Below are positions 38,901-50,349 of a DNA stretch of 64,000 nt, piece after piece. Numbering within the stretch: position 1 is the stretch's first letter; every line of letters starts with the position of its first letter. This DNA comes from Hermetia illucens (taxonomy: Eukaryota; Arthropoda; Insecta; Diptera; Stratiomyidae): positions 85,896,616 through 85,960,615 of the forward strand of contig NC_051850.1 in NCBI RefSeq assembly GCF_905115235.1, given 5' to 3'. Below the pieces are notes generated by a model, which was not told the origin of the DNA, made no database searches, and was given only the letters and a program-made list of their open reading frames with translations. Both the position numbers and the translations under genes were made by a program.

Positions 38901-39800
38901 TCTCTTGTTTGGTGGCAGGTTGATCGTAATACGATTAGATGTCACTTGGGTCGCCTGTGACACCGTTGGGGCAACATATTTCGAATTGCCCTTGGAATTT
39001 CGTTTCTCCTGCTGCGATTTGTTGTAGAGCACTCTTATAGCTCTCACCATATTTTGTATGGCTTGGTGCACGCTGTGCTTGTCCTTGATGAACTCAGACA
39101 GCTCCACTATTTTTCAACCAAGCTGTGTGAGGGGTAATTCCTCTGTTTCAGGCCTCTGCTCTCCATGAGTTCTTACCGGATTACTACCTTTAAATAGTCC
39201 TTCACATTTGGCATTCGTTGACCTTCCCTCCGTTTTATCTTTTTTGATGTTTGGCATTGGCGGAGATCTCAAATTTGACGAACTTCTTCTGAATGGGTCC
39301 TTTTCCTGGTTCTGGAGTACCTCCTGTTGCTGCTCCTCTCGAATATGTGCGGTCGATGTTGTTGCTGTTTTTGTTGTCCAACGATCTGCTTTCAATTCAT
39401 CCTTCTTCGGTTTTGTAACTGGTGTCCTTGGTAGAGTGGTACTTCGCTTGAATACCTTCTTTTCCAAATCTAAAACACTTGTAGCGTTAGATGCCACGGT
39501 GGTCAAGTTGCCCACCACCGAGGCACTGCGGTCGAGGGATATCGACGACCGGGAGCCCGCTTACTTATTCCAAAAAGCCGCCGGTACTGGGATTCCAAGC
39601 CTTCTCCTTCTCACGTCTTCCATAGTAGTTTTATGTTCTGGGTATCCTTCCCATAGCCATTTTGGTCCGCGCACGAGAGATGAGCAAACACTAGCCTATG
39701 TACAGTCAGAAAAGAAAAGTGCATGAACACATATTTACACATCAATGGGTACGCCCCAATCCGCCAGCTGGAGTCGCGCCAGATGGGAGATCTGGGCACT
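35932..39800 (-). mobile_element. LINE B: R1-clade LINE with ORF1 and ORF2, decayed; hosts the Polinton
   Basis: Leftward. ORF1 remnants run from about 39518 down: a lysine-rich low-complexity part, VSQATQVTSNRITINL near 38950, then zinc knuckles CFKCLAFGHFAKAC and CRCLQKGHIAKAC near 38100-38230. ORF2 starts near 38012 (MRFIRTNLNHC). Most of the endonuclease is deleted, leaving VDLTFLSPGLARG and SDHQAIFL-like residues. The RT follows: APGLDP at 37200, VTMDVRNAFNSANWNLIQ near 36950, VGYADDIALVV near 36690, LLYAAPVW near 36320 and HGEINYNITHFLTGHG near 36010. It continues across the Polinton at 18253. Many stops and shifts. Confidence 0.85.
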
Positions 39801-39809
39801 CCTCACAGG

Positions 39810-40590
39810 TATGTCTGCCTGTCTGTCTGTCACAGGCACTTTTCTCAGAAACGGCTATACCGATTAGCACGAAATTTAGTGAGAAGGTGGGAACTGTGGA
39901 CCCCCAGACATGCAGTGAGTGATATCCTTCTACGTTGAGATTTAGGGGGGTCCCGTACATGTAAGAGGGGAGTGTCAAAATTTTTTTTACCAAATATAGT
40001 CATGTGGGGTATCAAATGAAAGGTCTCGATTAGTACTTTTCGAAACCAGCCTTAGTTTTGAGATTTATTAGAAAAGCGGGGAGTGGGAGGGGCCGAAAGT
40101 GATGCTTTCTTTAACGGACCCATTCTCACCCAACCGAAAAATCTGAAAAAAATAATGAATCTGCCTCTTTATGGTGCCCAGGCCTCAAAATAATGGATAG
40201 TATTTATCGCTTAAGTTAATAATAGTATATTACCATATTTTTGAGGAAATTGAGTAAAACCCCCCTTAAGTTTATCCCAGAACTATAAAAGTTGGTAGTA
40301 GTATAAAATATAATATGAAGCATATTATACCCAAGTTTGATCAAAATCATACTATTAGTAACAAAGTTACAGTAACTCAAAATTGACTTTACAGTGTAAA
40401 TTTACTGAAACTGAATATCAATATCACACTAAAGTGGGTAGTCAGACATGGTAAATGCATATACATAACGGGAGACGTACAAATGGGATAGTTCTACACT
40501 TAAATATACTCACAGAAGAAGCAAACAAAACCTGTCATACCTGAAGCGCCTAGCTTCCGGTTTCCCGACTTGTTGGTATATCTTGTAGAT
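39810..40590 (+). repeat. Dispersed repeat, copy D, beginning with (TGTC)n
   Basis: Starts at the (TGTC)n tract 39812-39832, then ACTTTTCTCAGAAACGGCTA and ACGAAATTTAGTGAGAAGG. The shared core follows (GTCATGTGGGGTATCAAATG at 39989, AGTATATTACCATATTTTTG at 40225). The distal part contains CATACCTGAAGCGCC near 40538, also found in copy B. It is the longest copy in the window with copy E. No coding potential. Confidence 0.65.
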
Positions 40591-42110
40591 TCATCTCTAT
40601 TTGGTGGAACCCACTAGCAACATCTAGGGTGAAAAAGTACATCGATTTGCCTAGTTTGTCCAATATATTATTGATGTTAAGAAGAGCATACCTATCGCTA
40701 TTTGTGTTATCGTTCAGTCTGTCACAAGCCGCCACTTTTTCTTCTCAATTGCATGCGATTTTTCCGACATAATTCAAACAGGGGAACCCCATGGTTAATA
40801 ACTAGGCCGCATTACGCCTTGTTCAAACATGCTTGATATTTTCTTGCGGATCTCCTGTTTATGGACAAATAGATATGGTATATATGGGGGTGCCGTCAAC
40901 TATCGTTATTCGGTGTTCCACCTGGTTAGTGAAACTTAAATTTTGGTCTTCAGGATGGAAGATATCATCATATTCTCGGCAGACCTTAAAAAGTTCTCTC
41001 TTCTCCTCCGAATTTAGATGAGAAGTCCGAAGAAGTTCGATGATATCATTTGACAAGGAAGGATTCCAATTTTCGGCTTCGTAACTCACGTTTAAGTTGT
41101 TTATTTGCTCGTAATTGCGGGAAAGATACTCTGCCCTTAAGGGGTGTTCAAGGAAGGGAGATTGTTCTAAATTCGATGTGTTTACTAAGTTCAGGGTTAC
41201 TTTAATGGGTTTAATGTAAATGTCACCAGTCTCTACGTCAACTGGAAGTTTGACGATTAGTTTTGATCGGGATGGTACAATATATCTTTGAGATGTAAAA
41301 TTAGGTTTAAAATTCAAAGGGATTGATGCGTTTTTAGTTATAAGTACATTATTACTTAAATTAATTTTCCCACCGATCTCACTTAGAATGTCTACTCCGA
41401 TTAGCCCGTTGAAGTATCCGGGAAATCTGAAGATTAAAAATCTTGCGAACCCTGGTTGATAAAATTCGAGAACACATGGAAGTGTGATTTCTTTGTTTAT
41501 TTTGTTGATATCTAGATATCCAATTGGTCGTTGGAGGTACTGAATGGAAAATTTCCATCATCAACCTCAACCTTGTATACCTGGGCTTTGTTGTTATCCT
41601 CATTGGGGAACTGTGGGTCCTCAGGCGGATTGGATTCCGGAAGCGAAATCTCATCTTGGAAATTTTGTCCGTAAAACTGGTCCGTGTAATAAGGTTGGTT
41701 AACCGGATTATTTGTTTATGCAAAATTTGGATCAGTGTCTGGCGCATCAGGGGTACAGCCTGATATTGCGACATTAAATAACTCCTCTGAGATAAAGTTT
41801 GCAGGTCTCGTGGCTCTGAAAAAAATATTTTGAGGCTGCCTAGGTTGAGGTTGATTCGCTCTGAAACTACCTGCCTGGTCTCGTGGATACGTTTTGAGCT
41901 GGTTGAAACCTAGGTTGAGTACTTTAGAACGGATTTGTCCTTTGCTGAAAATTTAGGTTGCCTCCCTGGGTAAGATATGGCCTTTGCGGAAACTGATTGC
42001 CCCATCGTGAGGGTTGAAAGTTTGTTTGATGAAAACCTGGTCTCACAAAAGATTGAACGATTTGGAAACATAACAAAACATATTAATCAACAATAACCGA
42101 CAATTCCCAT
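40591..42110 (-). mobile_element. Ty3/Gypsy retrotransposon fossil (gag end, protease, RT start)
   Basis: Leftward LTR-retrotransposon fossil of the 17.6/297-like Gypsy type. Parts in order are a gag C-terminal region, a protease-like end (GLIGVDILSE near 41390), the linker with EYDDIFHPEDQNLSF (near 40960) and the first RT motif FTLDVASGFHQIEM (near 40610). No LTRs or integrase are present. Broken, with many breaks, and old. Confidence 0.75.
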
Positions 42111-42139
42111 AACCAAATCAGAAATGATTATAAAGTTTT

Positions 42140-42475
42140 CAAGTATTCGCAATATTTGAATTTGGTGCTCGTAGTGCGACTGCAACAATCCATGGCCCGC
42201 GCATTGAAATCACCCGCTATGATTGGGTTTTCAGCTTCTTGCATCCGAGACTAGCATACCTCGCATTCCTTCGATTTTGCTATCGTCGCGCTTGGTGGAG
42301 TATAGCCACTATATATGTCAATACCAGCTATTTTTGCCCTAACGAATGTAACTTCTGGAAACTCCATCATTTCTTAAATGGCTTGATTTCCTCACGCCCA
42401 TATTGCTGCCTTGCCAGTTACATCTGCAGTCCAGGCACCGCTCTTATTATTGCAAAGAAGCGATAACTTTGACCT
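42140..42475 (-). mobile_element. R1-clade LINE endonuclease fragment
   Basis: Leftward residues AWTADVTGKAAIWA, RAKIAGIDIYSGYTPPSATI and ENPIIAGDFNARAMD are the first half of the R1-clade endonuclease, including the catalytic GDFNA. Stops are present. It lies back to back with the next, rightward LINE piece. Confidence 0.7.
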
Positions 42476-42499
42476 ATTACAACTTTATTAATAATAGTG

Positions 42500-43755
42500 C
42501 AATTTCTGTCGTTTAAGAGAACAAACTTCACTAAAGAGATGCTTTAAATGCCTCATGTTTGGCCACTTCGCGAAGGTATGCACCAGCAGCATTGATCGAT
42601 CCGAATGATGCAGAAAGTTTGGGGAGAAAGGCCACATTGCCAGAGAGGGCAATAAGGACCCCAAATGCCTATTGTGCGAAGTAAAAGAAGGACAGGATTA
42701 CCGTCATATTGCTGGAAGTGGTAAATGTCCGGAATTCAGGAAGGCGCTCACAACAATGAGAAAATGAGGTTTATTCAAAAAACCTGAATCATTGCAAGGT
42801 GGCTTAAGATTTATTTTTGAGCAGACCACGTTCAAATCTGAGATGGAAATCGCCATCATAATTGAGCCGCAGAGGAACCGTCACGGTGGCGTATGGGTCA
42901 CAGATTCGACTGGTGGAGCGGCGATATGGGCTTGTGGTCGACAGGCCATACAATGTACTGCAAGTCAGGCAGCCAGTGGCTTTGTGTGGGCGAAAATAAT
43001 TGGTGTATATGTATACAGCTGCTACGCCCCACCAAGTTTGACACTGTCTGAATTCAAGTAAATGCTTGATAATCAAGAGGACGGAGCCCAGAGGTGGTTG
43101 CTGTTCAAAGCTTGAGCCCTAGAGTGGGATAGCATAGAATCAAATGCGGGGGGGGGCACAGTCTATTAGAAGCTTGTGCGTAAATGGACACAGTTTTGGC
43201 TAATGAAGGTGCTGTGACCACCTTTAAGAAAGGGGGGTCAGCCTCGGTTGTAGACCTTACTTTGTCAGCCCTTCGCTGGTGCATGGTATGTCCTGGTGAG
43301 TCAACGAACGCTACATCCACAGCGATTACCAAGCAATCTTCTTTGAGACATGTGTCGAGCCACAGGACAAAGAGCTATCATGCCCGGAAAACATTTCAGG
43401 CTGATCTGCAAAATTTTTGGACGAACAGACCGTCATAGAGGTGTGGTTAGATCAAGCTGATTAAGCAGGTGCCTCTACGGAAAGACCCGTCCATCTAGCT
43501 CAATGTATCGCATCGCCCAGGCATGTGACGCGTCCATGTCTAGGCGGTGCTCATTCCCCAGTAGAAGACCAAACTACTGATGGAATGATCAACTGACCGT
43601 CGATCACCCTGCCACCGAGCCAGAAGACGGGCTCAGAGGGCGGTAGGTAGAGTCGATCAGGGACCGAAAGAGTGCGCCTGTAAGGCAACCCGGAAAACCC
43701 TCACCCTCGCCAGCAAGAGGAGAGCACCGGACATGTTCGCTGAGTTGTTCGAAGC
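42500..43755 (+). mobile_element. R1-clade LINE (LINE B-like): ORF1 knuckles and endonuclease
   Basis: Rightward relative of LINE B. ORF1 zinc knuckles (CLMFGHFAKVCTSSIDRSE; KGHIARECNKDPKCLLCE) lie at 42545-42690. The ORF2 start MRFIQ lies near 42766. The endonuclease part VWVTDSTGGAAIWACGRQAI continues into GVYVYSCYAPPSLTLSEF (42890-43058). After a deletion, SASVVDLTLSALRW follows near 43240, then linker residues to about 43740. It ends where the family alpha LINE begins. Decayed, with several shifts. Confidence 0.75.
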
Positions 43756-45030
43756 GTGCATGTCGAAGTGTTTAGTGAAATCGGCTACAGGATGAAACCC
43801 GAAGGCAACGGAGCAGAGGCGTCTTCCTTACGGGAAACGCGGAGTAGCGAGTTTTCGTCAAACTGGGCCCAAAGACGATTAACAAGAATACGTTCTGGGA
43901 AGCGGTCAAGGGGCTATTGGGGGAGAAGGCTCTTCTTTCTAGCCTAGAGCCCATGTGCTCTCTAGAAATCCGGGATCTTTACTGCCTCACCGAAAAGGTA
44001 GTAGTAGAGGAGGCGATAAAAGGTGAATGTCCAGAAGTAACCAATGCCCGGGTAGGTATCACCTCTGTAAATGCTCGAGGCCAAAATCTCACTGTTATGG
44101 AAATCCTCGAGCAATATGCGAGGAAACTCCTTAGCAGCGGGGGAATTAAAAGCGGATGGGCAGTATTTAGGGTGCAAATACTTATAGTCCCCACCAAGTG
44201 CTACAGGTGTCTGGACTATGGACACAAGTCAGCAACTTGCAAGGGACCGGACAGGAGGCTAGCATGACGGAGATGCGGCCAGGTGGGTCGTCAAGCAAAG
44301 ACCTGCAATGAAAGCGAAAGTTGCGCCCTCTGCAGGGATCGTGGGGCATCTGGTAAGAGCGTCGCACACACTGTGGACTCGGGATGGTTTCTAATCTTCA
44401 GGGTGGACCTGAAAAGTGCTAGGGCGCGAATGGCATGATCCGCATTTTTCAAATTAACATGCACCGAAATGCAACCGGTTACCAGTTGCTAGCACAGTTG
44501 GCTGCAGAAGTAAATGCTGATCTAGTGCTGGTTAGCGAGCAATACCAGAACAAGGCACCGCCGCCATCTGGGTTCAAGGCGACGTTCGACTTCCTGTTTT
44601 TGCCGAAGGTTGGAGGAACAGGTTTGTCTGGATCCGATGTTTAGGGATAAGGTTTTCAAGCGTTTACCTGACGTCGAACGAGACGATGCCGGATTTTCGG
44701 CGCCGGCTTGATGCTCTGGAAGACGCCGTTTCGAGCACGAAGGGACGAATCCTGGTAGGCCGTGATTTTAAAGCCAGGACCATTGAATGGGGTATGCCTC
44801 AGTCAGAATCCAGAGGAAAACGGATTCTTGAAATGGCAGTGAGAACCGGGCTCATAGCTTAAACACCAAATCCACGCCAACGTTTTGGCGCCCAGGCTGT
44901 GAACGAAGCATTTCAGACGTCATTTTTGCGTCGAAATCTCTGGCATCATTGGTGGACGGGTGACGAGTCCTAAAAGACTTCTACGCAAGTGATCACCAGT
45001 ACATCGCATTCGAAGTGGTTGACGCTATAT
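43756..45030 (+). mobile_element. R1-clade LINE family alpha, 5' part (ORF1 end, endonuclease)
   Basis: The ORF1 C-terminus at 43917-44267 reads VTNARVGITSVNARGQNLTV and the zinc knuckle CYRCLDYGHKSATC (C-X2-C-X4-H-X4-C). ORF2 begins at 44435 (MIRIFQINMHRNATGYQLL) and runs into the endonuclease (ADLVLVSEQY; frame-shifted FWRPGCERSISDVIFASKSL; SDHQYIAFEVVD at 44990-45025). The rest of the same element resumes at 46435 beyond an inserted LINE. Same family as 1-2137. Confidence 0.8.
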
Positions 45031-45034
45031 GAGA

Positions 45035-46430
45035 TGTACTAATGAGATTATAATTAATCTCTCAGCATCATCTCTCAAGCGACCTCTTGATGGCAGGAAT
45101 GAACCTGTGAGTCAACCGACCCTTTCCCGAGCGTTCCCACCGTTCTTCCCATCTATTTATGGATCTCTCCCGCTCAGTGTTCTTCGTCTGCAATAAGGGA
45201 GAGATTGGCTATGCATTGTATATATTCGCCATCGCATCTGCCAAGATTTCAATGGGCATCATTCCAGAGGTGACGAATGCTGCACCATCTGAGACGGTTC
45301 TGAAGGCAGAGCATACGCTCAGGGCTGTCCTCCTGTAGACTGTACTCAGTTTGTTAATGTTAACTAATATCCGCAACGCCTCCCTACAGACTGCGGCCGC
45401 ATAGGGATGACGGAAGATTTATCACGAATATACTTTACGTGTTGCTTATAGCTGAGCTTCCTGTGTAACCCCACCCCCAAGTATTTGATGGTCGGCTTTG
45501 AAGTGCTGATATGATTCCCGATTCTAATACAGGCGTAATTTCTCTTCCGCCGTTTAGTGATGAGGACCGCTTCGGTTTTTCCTCCGCAAGTGTCAGACCT
45601 CGCTTGAGTATAACTCAGCACCTTCGAGATGCTTTGCGGCAACAATCAGCGCTATATCGTCAGCGTAACCCACCAGGGGGAGAGGGGAAGATTAAGTACA
45701 TCGTTGTACATGATGTTCCACAATAGTGGGCCCAATACGGAGCCCTGAGGGACACCCGCGGAAATAACGTACTCCTGGGGTCCGTCATCAGTATCATACC
45801 AGAGCCTCCTTTCAGTTAAATAACTATCGGCGATAGCAGCGGCATAAGCGGGAATACCAACCTTCACTAGGGATTTCCGTGTTAGATTCCAATTGGCCGA
45901 ATTGAATACATTTTTCACATCCAGGGTTACTACCATGCGGTATTTGCGGGTACTACCCTTCCCGTGGATTGCATCTTCGGCCAAACCAGTAACCAATTTG
46001 ATAGCATCAATGGTTGATCTGGCTTGACGGAACCCATACTGTCGATCTGAAAGTCCGCCTTGGCTCTCAACAACCGGGAGTAACCTATTATAGATTACCG
46101 GCTCTGACATTTTCCCCACAATATCCAAAATGCAGATGGGTCGGTGTGAGGATGGTTCACCTGGAGGTTTACCAGGCTTTGGCAGAAGTACCAACTTCTG
46201 CCGCTTCCATACCGCTGGAAATATTCCCTCAAACATGCACGCTTCGAATAACTCAGCAAGCATGTCCGGCCTGGATTTCACGACAAGCTTAAGGGCCTTA
46301 TTCTGTACTTCGTCCAGGCCCGGCGCTTTATTGTCTTCGATTCTACCGCAGATCTCCAGCAATTCGTCTCTGGTAACTGGCAGAATTCTCATTACATTCA
46401 GAGCTGATTGGAATGTGACGCGACAAACCT
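45035..46430 (-). mobile_element. R1-clade LINE (family beta) inserted into family alpha LINE
   Basis: Leftward copy, truncated at both ends. A 246-residue frame at 45652-46392 carries APGLDEVQNKALKLVV, LSDRQYGFRQARSTIDAI, VVTLDVKNVFNSANWNL and SAGVPQGSVLGPLLWN. Post-RT residues (VLITKRRKRNYACIRIGN; KYLGVGLHRKLSYKQHVKY) lie at 45400-45600. The 3' end near 45040 stops at the EINYNL motif, well short of a full C-terminus, so this is not a simple full 3' end. Confidence 0.8.
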
Positions 46431-48478
46431 TCTATGTACTGATAGACGGCAGAAATTGCCTACCTACGGAGGGAGTGTCATAAGCTCCGTCGTTTAGCAC
46501 AATGTTTGGACGCCAACGAGCAGGCATGTGCCATAAAGGCACAGTATAGACCAGTGAAAAGGAGACTCCGCAGCGCAATAAATAAAAAGAAAGCTCGCGG
46601 CTGGCAGAACCCTTGTCAACGAGGTTAATGAGGACCCGTGAGGACTTGGCTATAAGCTTGTCACCCGGAAAATCAGGGATCTGCAGAGGCGTTGCACACT
46701 AAGTACCGACCAGATGGATCGTATTATGCGGGTATTGTTCCCCAGACACCCCGTGCGGATTGAGTATCAGGAGCAAACTCCCTAAAGCGATTCGCGCTGC
46801 CGGGGACTTATCCGCAAGGCAGTTCAGGTTCAGAACAGGTAGATCTACGGTGGATGCTGTTATGGAGGTCGAAGATGCGGTTCATCGAGCCGAGGCACAG
46901 AGCCGCCGATCTCGACGGATAGTGCTCCTCATAGCGCTTGATGTCAGAAATGCCTTCAATTCATCTTACGGAATGCAGGCACACTAAAAAACTCATGTTA
47001 CGTGCCAAGCTGTCTCTTGCGGATATTGAAGGATTATCTGAAAGACCGCTCCCTGCTCTATGAGACGCTAGAGAGCCAAAGGAGGATGGAAATCACGTCG
47101 GAATTAGCACAGGCATCCATCCTAGGACCAGACCTCTGGAACGCTTCTTATGATAGTCTGCTGAGACTCGATATGCCCGAAGAGTCGCGCCTGGTTGTTT
47201 ATGCAGACGACGTTGCAACACTTATTGCCGGACGCACTGTTGAACAGGCACAAAGCAGACTAGGCATATTGATGCGATGGGTAGGCAGATGAAGGACTGC
47301 TCACGATTCCAGCTTTGCGTTGGAAAAAACCGAAGTAGTCATCTTGACCAGAAGGAGAATCCCGACCCTGCGTCTCACATCGATCGGCGGGTTGACTATA
47401 GAGTCAAAACCAGCTTTTAAATTTCTTGGTTTAATGCTCGACTCGAAGATGAGCTTCCTCGAGTAAATCAAAGCAGCAGCGCACAGGGCTGCAGCTAGAG
47501 TCACGGACTTGAGTCGGCTAATGGCGAATGTCGGGGGCCCTATATCAACTAGGAGACGTCTCTTATGGGAGCAACGCAGCCGGTTCTGCCCTATGTTGCG
47601 GAGGTGTGCGCTGATGCCCTTGACAAGGAGGTGTATCGTAAACGCCTTGCTTAAGGGCAGAGTCAAGGAGCTTTGCGAGTAGCGTCGGATTGTCGCAACG
47701 TCTCCAAATCGGCTGTAATGGGGATCGCAGGAGTGATCCCCGTTTTCCTCCTTGCCAAGGAGCGCCAAGTTATCTACAGCCGCAAGGGCGAGAACTTAAA
47801 AGAGGTGGTTGCCCGTGAAGAACGTCAACGCACCCTTACGAAGGGTGCCAAAGGGCAGATGGACTGCGCGGTTCATCGACAAATTAGACCCTTGGTTGAA
47901 CCGAACGCATGGTGAGATTGATTACTTTGTTACCCAAATTCTAAGTGGGCATACAGGTTTTCAGTCTTACCTGCACAGGATTGGGAAGGCGCGATCTCCT
48001 GATTGTGTGTTCTGCCATGGAGTGGCGGACGACGCTAAACACACCTTTTTCTCTTGCGAGAGTTGAGACGGCTTTCGTCAGCAGCTCTATGCAGGCACAG
48101 GGGAGCTCTCTCCATACAACATGTTCAGAGAAATGCTGAAGAGCGCTGGCAACTGGAATCGTATTGCGCATTATGTTCGGGCTCTTTTTATTGCGAAGAA
48201 AATTGCACTCGACCGGCAGAAGGATCGGACGGTAAGGAGTTCCCTGAACTGACAACTCCCCTCCTCCACTCCCCTTCCATTGGTGAAAGGAATGCCCTGA
48301 CTTGAAGGCTCCCAAAGTCGGGAAAGCAGAAGGGCTAGCACGAAGTAATATGCCAAACGGTGCCAGGCTAGTTCTCTGATGACAAGGAGGTGTTTGGTTG
48401 GTAGTCCGACAGCGTGCTGTTTTGGGAGTCAACACTCTGTACGTAAATGCATTCACCTACCCTACTCCCAAAAAAGCC
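46431..48478 (+). mobile_element. R1-clade LINE family alpha, 3' part (RT, C-terminus, 3' UTR)
   Basis: Continuation of 43756-45030. Linker residues (RRLRSAINKKKARGWQ) lie near 46560, RFRTGRSTVDAVMEVEDAV at 46825-46880, LLIALDVRNAFNSS at 46925, QASILGPDLWNASYDSLLRL at 47110-47170, VYADDVATLIAG at 47197-47232, RFIDKLDPWLNRTHGEIDYF at 47870-47930 and the knuckle CVFCHGVADDAKHTFFSC at 48007-48060. A 3' UTR runs to an A-run near 48470. About 85 residues expected between the endonuclease and the linker are missing at the insertion of the other LINE. Several stops. Confidence 0.8.
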
Positions 48479-48990
48479 GATGGGAACGCTCGGGAAAGGG
48501 TCGGTGGACTCACAAGCCCATTACTGCCATCAAGGAGTGGTTAGAGAGACGAGACAGTGAGGTTAATTATAATCTTACACAGCTTCTCACGGTTCATGGA
48601 AAATTGTCCAAATTAAGATAAAGTCCCAGAGGACTCTGAGCATGTACTCTTTCACTATCCGACCTTTGGGTAAGGAAGGAGGAATCTAGAGGAGACACTA
48701 GTGGAGGCGCTGGTATAAGGAAATCTGATGGCGAAAATGGTAGTATAACAAGAGAATTGGGATGCGGTCAACTGCATGGTCACATCTATCCAAAATAAAC
48801 TGCGAAAGGCAGAGGACAGGAGAAAAGCGCGGTCACGTATGCTATATAGAAAAAATTTGGCTAAGCTAGAGTGAGCTGACTCCGCCCCGTGATGTACCTT
48901 ATGGTGATTCCGCGGGGCAGGGAGGGAGTCGGGGGTGGTTTGAGTGGGTAAAAATCTCAGACATTGGCGTGTCCAGACCAGTAACCACAT
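48479..48990 (+). mobile_element. LINE B-like 3' fragment
   Basis: Rightward RWERSGKGRWTHKPITAIKE, then RRDSEVNYNLTQLLTVHG (48480-48597), matches the C-terminal region of LINE B. Decayed residues and a 3' UTR follow, ending near GACAGACGAACAGACAG at about 48993, again beside a (GACA)-type tract. Confidence 0.7.
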
Positions 48991-49251
48991 GGACAGACGA
49001 ACAGACAGTAAACCGATTTTAATAAGATTTTGTTTTACACAAAATCTTAAAAATTGTGCACCGCTACTTTAAGTGTATGGATGAATAATTTCAACGTGTA
49101 GTAATGTAATTCTCCGCAACCCCTATATTTCATAGTCCCGACCTTTCTACCGAATTTCCGTAATGTCAGTAAGTGTAATCATTTCTGAGAAAAGTACGTG
49201 TGAGCATAAAGCGATTTTAATAAGGCTTTATTTTTAACAAAAGTCGGTGGT
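48991..49251 (-). repeat. Dispersed repeat, copy F (partial, reverse orientation)
   Basis: Read on the minus strand, it has ACTTTTCTCAGAAATGATTA (49170-49190) followed by GGAAATTCGGTAGAAAGG, matching the head of copy D. The GACAGACAG tract and AAACCGATTTTAATAAG near 49000-49025 match the left shoulder of copies C and E. Confidence 0.5.
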
Positions 49252-49664
49252 TTCACCAGGTTCATTAAATTCATGAGTTGCAAGTTCCCAATATGTACTA
49301 GACACGTTTTCCAACTCTAAGAATTAGACATAGCAGACCAAGGATTGTTCGTAACGTCGGACTTCGGATATGATTGCTTGATGATAGTGCAACATATCAT
49401 CGTTCAACTCAGACCCTTGCGAAATATGAATATGGTGCTGTTTAACGGGATAACTACTACGTCGATTATTCTCTCTTTCAGAATATCGTGGCCAGTGTTG
49501 ATTTGGTATGTTTATAGAGCGAATAGACCTATCAATGTTTTTATAGTATCGTTCCTTTGGAAGTTTTTTGGGATAAGTGCCCTCGTGGAGTCAATGACCT
49601 TAAATTTGAAAATAAACGATCGGTTCGGGTGAATTGGTTACGATGGTAATTAAGTGTTTTCTGG
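49252..49664. other. No recognisable feature
   Basis: A 95-codon open stretch at 49345-49632 has no recognisable motif. Otherwise nothing to report. Confidence 0.4.
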
Positions 49665-50345
49665 TTTTGTGTGAAACAAAACCTTATTAGAATCAATTCA
49701 GTGTCTGACTGTCTACCACGCCCGATTTATTAGGAAACGGCTGAGGCGATTGTCACGCAATTTGGCAGGAACATATGATTTACATACGTACAGTAAGAGA
49801 TCCCATTTTACGTTGAGTTTAAGGGGGCTCTCCACGCATGTGAGAATGAGTTCTAACATTTTTTTCACGGAATAGGGTCATGTAAGGAATCGAATTAAAG
49901 GGCACAATTAGTGATTTCTGAATCTGATTTTATTTTTGGTACTGTGTTGAATATAGGGCAGTAAAGACTCAAAACGTTTGCCCCGAAAAATGTTACTAGT
50001 CCCGCTCTCAGAACTTATCCAATCGAAAAGTTTGAAAAAAAAACCGCCTGAATGAAATCTAATCTTCAACACTCTTCATTCCAATATCTGCTCAAATGAA
50101 ATTCATTACACTATATTACCATATTTTGGAAATTTACCTTAAACCCCCCTTAAGTTCATGATAGAAACACAACGTTTGATAGCACCGTAGGTAATAATGC
50201 AATACATAATTTTTGAAAGATTGAAAAAATGCAACTATTATAAACAAAGTTATAGGAGGTCAAAATTGTATATTTCACGTGTATTTACCGCAATCTAAGG
50301 AATGTATAACGTCATGATGATGATAAATTGAACATATATGAACGG
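49665..50345 (+). repeat. Dispersed repeat, copy E, with an unoccupied TGTC site
   Basis: Left shoulder AAACCTTATTAGAATCAATT, then GTGTCTGACTGTC, then GGAAACGGCTGAGGCGATTG without any LINE between. The core follows (CATGTAAGGAATCGAATTAA; ATATTACCATATTTTGG), then CCTTAAACCCCCCTTAAGTT. It shows the arrangement expected before LINE insertion. Confidence 0.6.
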
Positions 50346-50349
50346 CGGA

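Noticed and set aside
39810-40590. The dispersed repeat as an LTR of the adjacent Gypsy fossil
   Set aside because: Copies occur without Gypsy sequence, in different relative orientations, and the repeat lacks LTR-type ends.
49345-49632. 95-codon frame as a host gene
   Set aside because: No motif, atypical composition, and it lies between two copies of the dispersed repeat.
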